A stretch of 50,468 bases of DNA, taken from contig NZ_BAUT01000025.1 in assembly GCF_000513095.1 (NCBI RefSeq), forward strand, positions 1 to 50,468, given 5' to 3'. A program made the translations under genes and the position numbers. How positions within the stretch are numbered: position 1 is the stretch's first letter; every line of letters starts with the position of its first letter. This DNA is from Halalkalibacter wakoensis JCM 9140. Lineage in GTDB: Bacteria > Bacillota > Bacilli > Bacillales > Bacillaceae_D. The notes under the pieces are model-generated. The model was not told the DNA's origin and searched no databases. It was given only the letters and a program-made list of their open reading frames with translations. This document shows, in pieces, positions 33,793 to 43,116 of this stretch.

Positions 33793-36323
33793 GTGTCAAT
33801 CAAAAAGAAATTACCGATCATTTTTACACTATTGGTGTTGTGCATTTTGATCGCGCATAGTTCGTTACACTATATGCGTTCGAAAGAGAAGCTAATAGAG
33901 TTTAATGAAAGAGAAATAGAGTTAATTACTCAGGAAATATCGTATCAAGTGGAGAATGCGAAAAAAGGCGCGTTGTATGTGGAAGATTTGATGGGAAAAG
34001 AGTTGCGAACGGCTTCGATTGTGATTCGAGACTCTTTGCCTGCAAATTATGAAGAGGTGACCAATGAACAACTGGTTGATCTGGCCCAAGAGCTGATGAT
34101 CTCACACATTACGTTGTTAGCAGAAACAGAGGATGACATCATTGGGGTGAAATCGTCTGATCCAGAACAGATTGGGCTGTCAACGAACCAGTGGTTATTT
34201 TGGTATGATGCGTTTAAGCAGCTTTTTGCGTTAGAACCTGTAACAGTAGAAGAGGGATTAGCTCTTCCGGAATATTGGACAGGGCCGATTGAAATTTCTT
34301 CTAGTAATCCAGAGCATACGGACAAATGGGGATATTATTATGATGGGTCCACCAATTATATTATTAATCCTTATCACCGCGATCATGTAGCATTAGAATA
34401 TGAGGAGAAGTTTGGACCTGGTCCTATTATGGATCGGTTTAAAGATAAACTCGACGGTATTCTTGAACTGACTGTATTCAATCCGGAAAAATTCGGAAAA
34501 GAAGTGGATGAGCTGTATCTTGAAGGAAACAATTTTATCCGAATTGTGGATCAGCCGATTTGGTATGGGACCTATCAATATGAAAACAAGTCCGTTGATG
34601 TAGGATTCGTTCAAGCGGCGATGGAAACAAGGGAGTCACAAAATTACATTGAAGAAGTAAATGGGAAATTTGTTTCAAAAACGTTCGTCCCAGTTCATAC
34701 AGAAACGGAAGATCCGTTTGTGATCGGTGTGACATATGATCATGGCTTATTTCAGCAGATACTGAAAAAAGAATTATGGCAGCATATCCTTTTGTCGCTC
34801 CCATTTCTTTTGGTCGTATTGTTGACAAGCTTTATCTTTTCTAGGTCAATCACCAAACCGATTGATCATATTGTTGAAAAGGTCAATGAGATTGCTCAAG
34901 GAAATTTCGGGAAAAATATTGATCTGAAACGAAAAGATGAACTCGGCCACCTTGCGCAAAACGTAAATGCTCTATCTAGTTCCTTGAAGAGCTATGTTTG
35001 TGATTTGAAAAAGAGCCAGGAAGTAATCGAGTTTCAAGCCAATCATGACCCACTTACGGGATTGTTTAACAGAAGGTTTTTTCAAGAGGAGTTAGCTCAG
35101 CGGATTGAAATGGCAAAGGAAAAAGGGGGCACTGTCGCTGTTCTTTTTATTGATATTGATCGATTTAAGGATGTAAATGATACGTTAGGACATGCTCATG
35201 GTGATCAGTTGATTCAATTGATTTCAGCACGAATAAAGGACACTTTGACGGTTGGAAATAGTATTTTAACGAGACAAGGCGGAGATGAGTTTGTCGTTTT
35301 ACTAAGTGAGCTTGAAAAAGAAGAGGTTCTAGAAGTGGCCGATGCGATTGTAAAGGCGATTAATGAGCTTATATGGTAGATGGATATGAAGTGGGAGTGA
35401 GTGCAAGCTGTGGCATCAGTCTCTACCCCGAACATACGGATAACATCGAAGCTCTTTTAATAAATGCCGATGGTGCCATGTATGCCGCTAAGAAAACCGC
35501 CGGAAACAAAGCGATTTTATTTGATGAAAAAATAAGCATTGAGAAAAAAGAGAAGCTTCACATCGAAGCGCGTTTGAAAAAAGCAATTGCGCTGGAAGCC
35601 ATTGACGTGTATTACCAGCCGAAAGTCGATGCACGGACGAATAAAATGACAGGAGTCGAGGCGTTGCTCAGATGGACAGATGAGGAGCTTGGTTTTGTCT
35701 CGCCAGATCGATTTATTGCTGTTGCAGAGGATGCGGGCTTGGTTCATTCACTATGGAAAATCGCAATGAAGAAAGCGTGTTTACAAGTGACTAAGTGGAA
35801 TAAAGGACGAGAGGAGCCATTAACGCTTGCTGTTAACTTCTCGGCGAAACAGTTTCAAGAACCTTGTTCGTTAGTGAAGCAGGTAAAAGAATTCCTTTCT
35901 GAATGTGGGCTAGCACCTGAGCTTTTTGAAATAGAGATTACAGAAAGCACTCTACTTTTCAACACAAAAGAAACGATAAGAGCGTTAGAGAATTTACATC
36001 AATATGGGATTTCAATATCGATTGATGATTTTGGGACAGGCTATTCCTCGTTAAGTTACTTAAAAACGTTGCCGATTACTAGCCTAAAAATAGACCGATC
36101 GTTTATTCAAGATATTGGTGACGACTTTAGAGATTCCGAGATAGCCGAAGCGATCATTAACCTCGCCCGCAGCCTGCGCCTAAAAGTGATCGCTGAAGGA
36201 GTAGAAGAAGAATACCAAAAAGAGTTTCTCATGCAACACCACTGCTACGACATGCAAGGCTATCTATTTAGCAAGCCCGTGTCTGCAGAGGAGTTGGGTG
36301 GGTCATGGGGACAGGTTCCTTGA
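33793..36323 (+). pseudogene. Cache-HAMP-GGDEF-EAL protein, one frameshift
   Basis: The best start is GTG 33793 behind GGAGGTGCATCT; the longer frame from 33595 would overlap the hydrolase gene. An N-terminal membrane helix is followed by an extracellular sensor of about 300 residues (dCache-like in size and position), a second helix (HILLSLPFLLVVLLTSFIFS), HAMP (SRSITKPIDHIVEKV), GGDEF (RQGGDEF) and EAL. The frame breaks at about 35373 (ELIW then stop) and resumes as MVDGYEVGVSASCGISLYPEH; one missing base explains it. The EAL part keeps EALLRW, ITESTLL, DDFGTGYSSL, LKIDRSF and AEGVEE. If the break is real, the GGDEF domain is cut short and EAL is lost. The C-terminal WGQVP and TGA stop come from a REP. 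Confidence 0.85.
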
Positions 36324-36326
36324 CCC
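36300..36326 (+). repeat. REP palindrome overlapping a 3' gene end
   Basis: Perfect 27-bp core. Its TGA supplies the stop codon of the upstream GGDEF-EAL gene in the same frame as at 32525. Confidence 0.95.
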
Positions 36327-36403
36327 AGTTTTCTAGTACTTTATTGTGATTCGGTAGTTTGATCGTGTTGGTCGAGTGAATCTTGGCTCGTCTTGGCGCG
36401 ATC

Positions 36404-36496
36404 GGACAATAAACTGGCACGATCGGACAATAAATGTACCGAACCGGACAATAAATGGCTCAGTCGGACAACAAATCAGTTAAACTGGACAATAAA
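36404..36496. repeat. GGACAATAAA tandem array, copy 6
   Basis: Five cores at 36404, 36425, 36446, 36466 and 36487 (steps 21, 21, 20, 21); the fourth is GGACAACAAA. It begins a 269-bp composite element ending in the REP at 36646. Confidence 0.94.
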
Positions 36497-36589
36497 TGGG
36501 TTAGAACATGAGTGGGAGTTCCCGCCAGCTCATCTTTTAGTTACAAATAAAAGGCTTAGTACTAAAAAAATATCTTTTTATCTGTCAGA

Positions 36590-36631
36590 TAGGTGGCTAA
36601 CATTCTGTTATAGGGTGTTATCCACCTTTTT
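36590..36631. repeat. GTGGATAAC hairpin module
   Basis: AGGTGGCTAAC pairs with GTTATCCACCT, followed by seven T, so this copy could act as a terminator. Confidence 0.8.
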
Positions 36632-36645
36632 TTAATGTAACAAGT

Positions 36646-36672
36646 GGGTCAAGGAACCTGTCCCCATGACCC
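36646..36672 (-). repeat. REP palindrome, reverse orientation
   Basis: Perfect core with GTGGGTCA and TGACCCAC arms, 15 bp after the hairpin module. Confidence 0.94.
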
Positions 36673-36969
36673 ACTCCCTGTTACATTAACTACCAGTAAA
36701 AGTAAGGAAAACAGACGAAGGTTCGCTCGTTTAATTTGAGTTGCTTTCAAAAACACTGTTAGATTATATGACAATCTTGACCGAAGTTTCTGAAACATCT
36801 GATAAAACTGTATCATGAGCTAAAAAGAGAAGAGCATTTTCTTTTTTTTGATAACTGATTGTATAGATTGACTAAAAAAACCAAGTTATTTTGGTTTGAG
36901 TGGCTAATGAAGAATCAGGAACAATCTTTTACACTAAAAAAAATCAACGTTAAAACAGGAGGCATTTTC

Positions 36970-38304
36970 ATGTTGTTTGATACGGTCATACTTTCTGGAA
37001 CGGTTGTAACGGAGAACGAGGTATATGAAGCGGACTTAGGAATAAAGGACGGCAAGGTTGTTACGATCAGCGAACCAGGAACACTTCAGTCAGGTAAAGC
37101 AAAGGTGATTGATGCAAAAGGATTGCATATCTTTCCTGGTTTGATTGATGTGCATGTTCATTTTAACGAACCTGGACGAGATCAGTGGGAAGGGCTCGAA
37201 ACAGGAAGCAAAAGCTTGGCAGCGGGTGGTGTGACAACCTTTTTCGATATGCCATTAAACAGCAACCCTCCAACAACGACAAAGGAGCGCTTTGAAGAAA
37301 AACGGCAGTTAGCTGATGAAAAGTCCGTTGTCGATTATCGTCTGTGGGGTGGGTTAGTACCGAATAATCTTGAACATCTTGCTGACCTTCATGAAGAAGG
37401 AGCGATTGGGTTTAAGGCTTTTATGTCGGAGTGCGGAACGGATGATTTTCAACATGCGGATAACGGTACATTGCTAAAGGGCATGGAAAAGATAGCTGAG
37501 TTGAATTCGATCTTAGCTCTTCATGCTGAATCGAATGAGATGATTAATTATTTAACAGACAAAGCGAAAAAAGAACACCGTCTATCAATCCGTGATTATT
37601 GTAACTCCCGCCCTGTTTTATCTGAGCTAGAAGCAGTTGAACGAGTCCTTTCTTATGCCGAGCTAACAGGATGTAAGTTACATATTGTTCACGTAAGCAG
37701 CAAGCGGGTGATCGACCGGATTACAGAAGCGAAACAACAAGGAATTGATGTTACGGCTGAAACGTGTCCACATTATTTAGCTTTATCGATTGCTGATTTT
37801 GAAGAGATTGGCGCAACGGCTAAATGTGCCCCACCTTTACGAGATCAAGAGGAAGTCGAGCAGCTATGGGATTCCTTGAAAAATGGTGACATTGACATCA
37901 TTAGCTCCGATCATTCACCTTCGCCTCCAGAGTTGAAAGAACAAGGAGAGAGTATTTTTGACGTATGGGGTGGAATTGCTGGATGTCAGAACACATTGCA
38001 TGTGCTTTTAACAGAAGGCTATCATAAGCGCGGCGTACCATTATCAAAAATTGCAGAGGTAACCGCTCTTCAACCAGCAAAACGGTTCGGTTTGAATCCA
38101 ACTAAAGGATCGATTCGAATTGGGTCAGACGCAGATATCACATTGGTTAATCTAAATGAAGAGTTCGTGTTAAAAAAAGAAGACTTAAAATACAGACATA
38201 AAATCAGTCCATATGTAGGCAAAACCTTTATCGGAAAGACGAAGTACACTTTTTCAAAAGGGAAATGCGTATTTGAGGACGTTCCTAACAAAGCTAGTGT
38301 GTAA
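36970..38304 (+). CDS. allB: Allantoinase
   Basis: Allantoinase opens the ring of allantoin to give allantoate in purine ureide breakdown. The 444-residue frame starts at ATG 36970 behind AGGAGGCATTTTC; the longer frame from 36859 has no ribosome binding site. Amidohydrolase motifs are clear: [10 protein letters not shown] (metal site) near residue 58, GFKAFM (carboxylated Lys) near 146, HAES near 182, HIVHVSS near 238, ETCPHYL and SSDHSPSP near 312. This pattern separates allantoinase from dihydroorotase and hydantoinase. The next gene, a YfcC-type carrier, is 60 bp downstream and probably co-transcribed. No other purine catabolic genes are in the window. Confidence 0.92.
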   Translation: MLFDTVILSGTVVTENEVYEADLGIKDGKVVTISEPGTLQSGKAKVIDAKGLHIFPGLIDVHVHFNEPGRDQWEGLETGSKSLAAGGVTTFFDMPLNSNPPTTTKERFEEKRQLADEKSVVDYRLWGGLVPNNLEHLADLHEEGAIGFKAFMSECGTDDFQHADNGTLLKGMEKIAELNSILALHAESNEMINYLTDKAKKEHRLSIRDYCNSRPVLSELEAVERVLSYAELTGCKLHIVHVSSKRVIDRITEAKQQGIDVTAETCPHYLALSIADFEEIGATAKCAPPLRDQEEVEQLWDSLKNGDIDIISSDHSPSPPELKEQGESIFDVWGGIAGCQNTLHVLLTEGYHKRGVPLSKIAEVTALQPAKRFGLNPTKGSIRIGSDADITLVNLNEEFVLKKEDLKYRHKISPYVGKTFIGKTKYTFSKGKCVFEDVPNKASV

Positions 38305-38364
38305 AAGACACTAGTATACACAATAGAGACAGAATATTCAGGATTTAAAAGGGAGTGGGAGACG

Positions 38365-39795
38365 ATGAGAGCAGAAGCACCTATTACGCCTACAGAACCA
38401 CAACAAAAGCCAAAAAAGAAATTTGAGTTTCCGCATATATACGTGATTTTACTTATTTTTGTAGCAATAATGAGTCTAGCATCGTACATTATTCCAGCTG
38501 GTGAGTACGAACGTGTAGAAGGTCCGATGGGAAGAATGATGATTAATCCTGAAGTGTTTACGTTTATTGAGTCAACTCCAATTGGGATCATGGACTTTTT
38601 AACGGCTGTTCCTCAAGGGATGGTTAGTGCAAGTTCCGTTGTGTTTTTTACGTTCATGATTGGTGGAGCCTTCATGGTGTTAAAGGATACCGGAATTATT
38701 CATTTTGGTGTTGATCGCTTAACAAAAAGGTTTAGCACGAGAAAGATCTTAATTATTCCGGTGTTATTAATTACGTTCTCAGTGATTACGGCATTTATTG
38801 GGACACCAGAGTTAGCGTTAGTGTATGTTCCGATCTTAATCCCGCTTATGATTAAGCTTGGGTATGATAAAATGATGGCGGCTGGCGTAGCGCTAATCGC
38901 CACAACGGGTGGGTTTTTAGCCGCGTTAACGAACCCAGGTACGGTCGGTCTTTCTCACCAAATTGCTGAACTGCCAGTTTACTCAGGTGCAGGGTACCGG
39001 TTTCTATTATTGCTAGCCATTATTGCTTCAGGTGTTGTCTTTTTAATTTTGTATGCTAAAAAATTAGAAAAAAATCCTGAATTAGTGAAACAAAGTTTAA
39101 AAGAAACAGAGTCCAAACACATTTACAAAGAGAAGAGCTATGAAATTACACGAAGACAAAAAGCAGCAGGCTTTGTCGTTATTGTCATGTTCGTTGGAAT
39201 GATTTATGGTGTACTAACGCATCAATGGAACTTCATACAACTAGCTGGTTATTTCCTTGCCATGGGTGTTGTCGTCGGAATTGTTGCAGGGATGTCAGGA
39301 AATCAAATTAGTGACTCCTTTAATAAAGGGTTCCGTGATGTGTTGCTTGGTGCGATGATCATAGGGGTCGCGCGCGGAGTGGCGGTTGTGATGGAAGAAA
39401 GTCAAATCATTGATACGATTATTTATGGGTTATCCCATGTGGTTAGTAGTTTGCCATCATCGATCACCGTTTTAGGGATGTTAGCGACACAAGGCTTGTT
39501 TAATTTCTTCGTTCCTTCTGGTAGTGGGCAAGCGCTCATTACAATGCCAATTATGATCCCACTAGCGGATATCGTTGGAACAACAAGACAAACAGCGATT
39601 TTAGCATTCCAAATTGGAGATGGGTTATCGAATATTATCTTCCCAACGTCAGGATATTTCATGGCTACGATCGCAGCAGCGGGCATTTCTTATGGGAAAT
39701 GGGCGAAATTCATTTTTCCATTATTGATTGCATGGTTCGTCATTGGATGTGTGTTCTTGTTAATTGCTCACTCGATTGCGTGGGGACCTTTTTAG
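38365..39795 (+). CDS. YfcC-family membrane carrier
   Basis: A 476-residue protein with about 11-12 hydrophobic segments and a Lys-rich N-terminal tail. Motifs SYIIPAGEYER near residue 40, IGTPELALVYVPILIPLMIKLGYD and FFVPSGSGQALITMPIMIPLAD match the YfcC/DcuC-like group of C4-dicarboxylate and amino-acid carriers. The ATG follows GGGAGTGGGAGACG. Its position 60 bp after allantoinase suggests import of allantoin or another ureide, or export of a product. This is inferred from position only. Confidence 0.85.
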   Translation: MRAEAPITPTEPQQKPKKKFEFPHIYVILLIFVAIMSLASYIIPAGEYERVEGPMGRMMINPEVFTFIESTPIGIMDFLTAVPQGMVSASSVVFFTFMIGGAFMVLKDTGIIHFGVDRLTKRFSTRKILIIPVLLITFSVITAFIGTPELALVYVPILIPLMIKLGYDKMMAAGVALIATTGGFLAALTNPGTVGLSHQIAELPVYSGAGYRFLLLLAIIASGVVFLILYAKKLEKNPELVKQSLKETESKHIYKEKSYEITRRQKAAGFVVIVMFVGMIYGVLTHQWNFIQLAGYFLAMGVVVGIVAGMSGNQISDSFNKGFRDVLLGAMIIGVARGVAVVMEESQIIDTIIYGLSHVVSSLPSSITVLGMLATQGLFNFFVPSGSGQALITMPIMIPLADIVGTTRQTAILAFQIGDGLSNIIFPTSGYFMATIAAAGISYGKWAKFIFPLLIAWFVIGCVFLLIAHSIAWGPF

Positions 39796-39807
39796 GAAGT
39801 GTTGATG

Positions 39808-39846
39808 AATGGAGGGTTGGCTTAAGCTGACTCTCCATTTTTTTTA
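39808..39846 (+). terminator. Intrinsic terminator of the allB operon
   Basis: AATGGAG pairs with CTCCATT around an AGCTTAAGCC-like loop, followed by eight T. Confidence 0.8.
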
Positions 39847-39905
39847 TAAAATAAGCGAGTGTTTATTGTTGGAAGAGTGGAGGAAGGATGGGGTTTTTGA
39901 GGTCT

Positions 39906-39998
39906 CGACAATAAAAGGGGGAAGTGGACAATAAATGTGCAGAACCGGACAATAAATTGCTCCGATCGGACAATAAATCGGTTGAACTGGACAATAAA
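39906..39998. repeat. GGACAATAAA tandem array, copy 7
   Basis: Five cores at 39906, 39926, 39947, 39968 and 39989 (steps 20, 21, 21, 21). It begins a 277-bp composite element that ends at the REP at 40156. Confidence 0.94.
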
Positions 39999-40087
39999 TG
40001 GGTTAGAATGAGAATAGGAGATCCGCCGGCTTATTTGTCAGTGACCAAATAAAAGGGTTAGCACTAAAAAACAACTTTATATCTTTT

Positions 40088-40125
40088 AAAAAGGTGGATA
40101 ACTTCCTATAATGGGGTGTATGTAT
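40088..40125. repeat. Decayed GTGGATAAC hairpin module
   Basis: The left arm AAAAAGGTGGATAAC is intact. The right arm has been lost and replaced by ATGGGGTGTATGTATC. The preceding 89 bp is closely related to the element at 32681-32768. Confidence 0.7.
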
Positions 40126-40155
40126 CTACTTAATTTGATAGATAGATAAATAAAT

Positions 40156-40182
40156 GGGTCAAGGAACCTGTCCCCCTGACCC
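40156..40182 (-). repeat. REP palindrome, AGG sub-type, reverse
   Basis: 27-bp core with CCCCCTGACCC in place of CCCCATGACCC. Confidence 0.93.
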
Positions 40183-40211
40183 ACTATAACGAAAACAAAA
40201 GGAGATTGGAT

Positions 40212-42278
40212 ATGACGGTTACGATCCAACGAAATGACCCTTGTCTTTGTGGAAGTGGAAAAAAATATAAAAAATGCTGTATGAACAAGGAAAACGTTGT
40301 TCAATTGCAGCAGGTGAAGGAAGAACGCTTTTCACAGAAAAAGCATCGACTGACAGAGAAATTAAGAAGTTTTATTGACTCAAAGCTGTCTTTTAATCAA
40401 GAACAAACGCTACTTAATCAATTTAAAAGGCGAACAGACCGGGAAATAAGTGAGCGTGCGGAGCAGATGTTTTTTGATTTCTGGCTCTATTTCTTTCATC
40501 GCTATGAAAATGGATTGCGTGGGATTGAATGGTTTGCAAACGAACAGGCTTCTAAATTATCTGAAGACGAACTCGAGCTTATAAAAGTGTGGGCAAGTTT
40601 ACAGCCAAGGCTCGTTGAAGCAATCGATAAAACGGACTCTAGTATTGTTTTTAAAGACATGTTAACCCAGGAAATACTGCCTGTTCCATTTCCATCTGAG
40701 CAATTACATTCGTTTTTTCCGTGGTACGGGACGTTTGCATTGGTTGAGCCAGTCGGGGAGCAATATTTCTTTCACGGTGTCAACGTTATGAGCTCACCAG
40801 AAAAGATCGAGCAAGCGAAAAGAAAAATAGAAGAATTACAAGAAAAGAACCAAGACCAGCGTACTGTTTTATATGATTATTATCTGGAAATATTGACTGC
40901 CTCTATTAAAAATCCCGACACTGTTTTGCGAGAGATGAGAGAGATGTCCATCTATAAAATTCACGCGGATCTACTAGATGAGAAAAAAGTAGCTGGATAT
41001 TTTTATGAGCTCGGTGAACTGACCATTGATGAATGGAACGAAACAAAAATGCAAGCAGGATGGATCAAAAATTGGAAAGTCTATAAAGATAGCGAAATAG
41101 ATGAAGACGTTGTTATGGCCGATGTTTTTGGTGATGTCATGATAGCTGATCAAACTCTAACGTTTTCGTGCTATAGCAAGGAGACAAAAGAGGCATTTTT
41201 AGCCAAGCTAAAGGAAGTCGATATGTACGTGGGAAATGTGACAGAAGAACAAGAAATGCTCACGATTCCAATGAAGGCCGAATTGCACAATACGATGATT
41301 AAAATGGGTGAGAATGTTCCTCCATATGTTGCACTTTATGCTCAAACCGTTGGAATGATTGATGTTGAGAGAGACATTCCGAAATACGATCATCTTTCTT
41401 TACGGGAATTAGTGAAACAAAATCGTGTGGAAGAAGCAGATCGCTGGTTGAAGCAAACGGAGTATCACACGTATTTGATGGCAGAAGAAGAATATGGGGA
41501 AGTGACCTTTACGGCTGATTTTAATTCGATTAGAAAAACACTTGGGCTGCCGCTCTCTCCATTTGTGACAGGAGGAGCGTCAAGGAAATCATCTATCGAC
41601 GAAACCAACCCACAAAATGAAAAGCCGAAGCTTGTTACAGAGGAAGAAGCGGAACTGTATGAGAGCTTAGGTTTTGCACCTGAAACGTTTAACACTTTTT
41701 ACACCGAAGATATCCTCTCCTTTTATAATGAAAAAGCTAGCGGAAGAGCGAAAAATACGGTGAAAAAATACCGCGACAGCCTTTATGATATTCGGGAAGC
41801 ACTAGAACATTCAGGTTATGAGAACTGGGCCGAAGTTGATGATGAGTTTTGGGAGAAAGTCATTGTTAATGATTTTTATAACATAAACGGACCAGCGAGC
41901 AAATCGCATATTAAAGAATTTTTATCAACCGTTAAAATGTTTACAAAATGGATTGATAAAAAGAACAAAACAAAGGTCGCAAAGGACGTTGCAGCTTTTA
42001 TTTCAACCGTTGAGCAAGAACTACTTGATGGTGCTGAGTTAGTCGCTCACTTCATCCCGTTTTACCGCAGTCACGGTGCAGTAAATGAGAAGATGTCTGA
42101 ACTTGCAAGAATTCTCCGCAATATTGATGGGCAGTATGAAGAAATCATCGAAGGGAAATTTCAAGTTACAAAAAAGAACAAAAGCAGCCTCCGCTTAACC
42201 GCATTGTATGATGATAACGTTAGTTCCTTTACCGCCAAACTAGCACCTGAACTCATACAGTTTGTACATGAAGCATGA
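40212..42278 (+). CDS. SEC-C zinc protein with a recombinase-like SAM region
   Basis: A 688-residue cytoplasmic protein. The start is ATG 40212 behind AAAAGGAGATTGGAT. Residues 7-23 form a SEC-C zinc-binding motif (NDPCLCGSGKKYKKCC). The middle is mainly helical without recognised motifs. Residues about 490-605 (TFYTEDILSFYNE, GRAKNTVKKYRDSLYDIREAL, HIKEFLSTVKMFTKWI) resemble the N-terminal core-binding SAM-like domain of tyrosine recombinases, but no catalytic recombinase domain follows. A role in protein or nucleic-acid binding is likely. The gene sits alone between two REPs. Confidence 0.75.
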   Translation: MTVTIQRNDPCLCGSGKKYKKCCMNKENVVQLQQVKEERFSQKKHRLTEKLRSFIDSKLSFNQEQTLLNQFKRRTDREISERAEQMFFDFWLYFFHRYENGLRGIEWFANEQASKLSEDELELIKVWASLQPRLVEAIDKTDSSIVFKDMLTQEILPVPFPSEQLHSFFPWYGTFALVEPVGEQYFFHGVNVMSSPEKIEQAKRKIEELQEKNQDQRTVLYDYYLEILTASIKNPDTVLREMREMSIYKIHADLLDEKKVAGYFYELGELTIDEWNETKMQAGWIKNWKVYKDSEIDEDVVMADVFGDVMIADQTLTFSCYSKETKEAFLAKLKEVDMYVGNVTEEQEMLTIPMKAELHNTMIKMGENVPPYVALYAQTVGMIDVERDIPKYDHLSLRELVKQNRVEEADRWLKQTEYHTYLMAEEEYGEVTFTADFNSIRKTLGLPLSPFVTGGASRKSSIDETNPQNEKPKLVTEEEAELYESLGFAPETFNTFYTEDILSFYNEKASGRAKNTVKKYRDSLYDIREALEHSGYENWAEVDDEFWEKVIVNDFYNINGPASKSHIKEFLSTVKMFTKWIDKKNKTKVAKDVAAFISTVEQELLDGAELVAHFIPFYRSHGAVNEKMSELARILRNIDGQYEEIIEGKFQVTKKNKSSLRLTALYDDNVSSFTAKLAPELIQFVHEA

Positions 42279-42352
42279 TAGTAGTAGCCGAAATTGGGAT
42301 AAAGAACAAAACCACCTATGAAATCATAGACGTATTTCAAGTATATCCAAGT

Positions 42353-42379
42353 GGGTCATGGGGACAGGTTCCTTGACCC
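42353..42379 (+). repeat. REP palindrome
   Basis: Perfect core with full arms (42351-42381), 72 bp after the SEC-C gene stop. Confidence 0.95.
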
Positions 42380-42387
42380 ACAGCACA

Positions 42388-42421
42388 AACCAAGTTCTAT
42401 TGTAGAAAATAGAACTTGGTT
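42388..42421. terminator. Strong hairpin between convergent genes
   Basis: ACCAAGTTCTAT pairs with ATAGAACTTGGT around TGTAGAAA. The T tail is weak (TTTGTAGG). It lies between the SEC-C gene and the end of a minus-strand small gene, so it may serve both. Confidence 0.65.
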
Positions 42422-42428
42422 TGTAGGG

Positions 42429-42554
42429 TTAATCATGAATATAATGCCGGCAATGTTCATGTCTGTCTTTGTTCCATTTTGTCAATTCTCGACAGTTTTC
42501 GCACTTATGCCATTCTCCGATGCCTCTGACAAAGACGTTCACCAGTAATTTCAA
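42429..42554 (-). CDS. Small zinc-ribbon-like protein, 41 aa
   Basis: On the minus strand GGGAGGTGTGTGTCAC leads to a TTG start at 42554. The 41-residue product contains HKCENCRELTKWNKDRHEHC, with a CxxC pair and a second HxxxxHxHC cluster, spaced as in a zinc ribbon. No family recognised. The good ribosome binding site and the Cys/His pattern are the only support; the opposite strand of the same frame is also open. Confidence 0.5.
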   Translation of the reverse strand: MKLLVNVFVRGIGEWHKCENCRELTKWNKDRHEHCRHYIHD

Positions 42555-42759
42555 GTGACACACACCTCCCATTGGATTTTAATGAATTTTATGTGATGCG
42601 ATGAGTCAGTAGTCTACTTTTTTGTGTGAAAGGGCCTGATGTGGAGGGACCCGTGCTTTGCCCCCGCCCAATTTTTCCCTCACCAAGACAGACGCCCACT
42701 CATTTGCGAGTGGATTACATACAGTACTCTTGTAGCCACTCAAAAAGGAGGAATTCTTC

Positions 42760-42846
42760 ATGAGTCATGTTACAGGAAATAGCTTTGCGTTAATCGTCGT
42801 GTTATTTATTTTATTAGTGATCGTTGGTGCAGCATATATCGGTTAA
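42760..42846 (+). CDS. YjcZ-family sporulation peptide
   Basis: ATG 42760 follows AAAAAGGAGGAATTCTTC. The 28-residue product, with FALIVVLFILLVIVGAAYIG at its C-terminus, matches the YjcZ/YhcZ-like hydrophobic peptides annotated as sporulation proteins in Bacillales. It is a single membrane segment with a short polar N-terminus. An intrinsic terminator follows 12 bp later, so it is monocistronic. Confidence 0.88.
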   Translation: MSHVTGNSFALIVVLFILLVIVGAAYIG

Positions 42847-42858
42847 TGAAAAGAGATG

Positions 42859-42889
42859 AAAGGCAAGGAGTTATGCTCCTTGCCTTTAT
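42859..42889 (+). terminator. Terminator of the YjcZ-type gene
   Basis: AAGGCAAGGAG pairs with CTCCTTGCCTT around TTATG, followed by TATTGTT. A REP begins 5 bp later. Confidence 0.85.
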
Positions 42890-42893
42890 TGTT

Positions 42894-42931
42894 GGGTCAT
42901 GGGTGGGTCATGGGGACAGGTTCCTTGACCC
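42894..42931 (+). repeat. REP palindrome with partial duplication, 5' of the RAYT
   Basis: Core at 42905-42931 preceded by an extra GGGTCATGG, the same arrangement as at 50438. It is 186 bp upstream of the RAYT start and points toward it. Confidence 0.94.
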
Positions 42932-43116
42932 TTTTTCCAGTAACAAGAAGGATTTTTTGAACAGATGATCGAAAGGTAGATTATCGCCTTAAAATAACGA
43001 ATCATGTTAGTAGAAGCCCCTCTTTGTCAAGATTAGCAAACACCGCCCGAACCCTTTACAAACAAGAAACTTCAACCAAGCCCCAACCAAAACCCCAACC
43101 TTGAGGTGATCCAATC

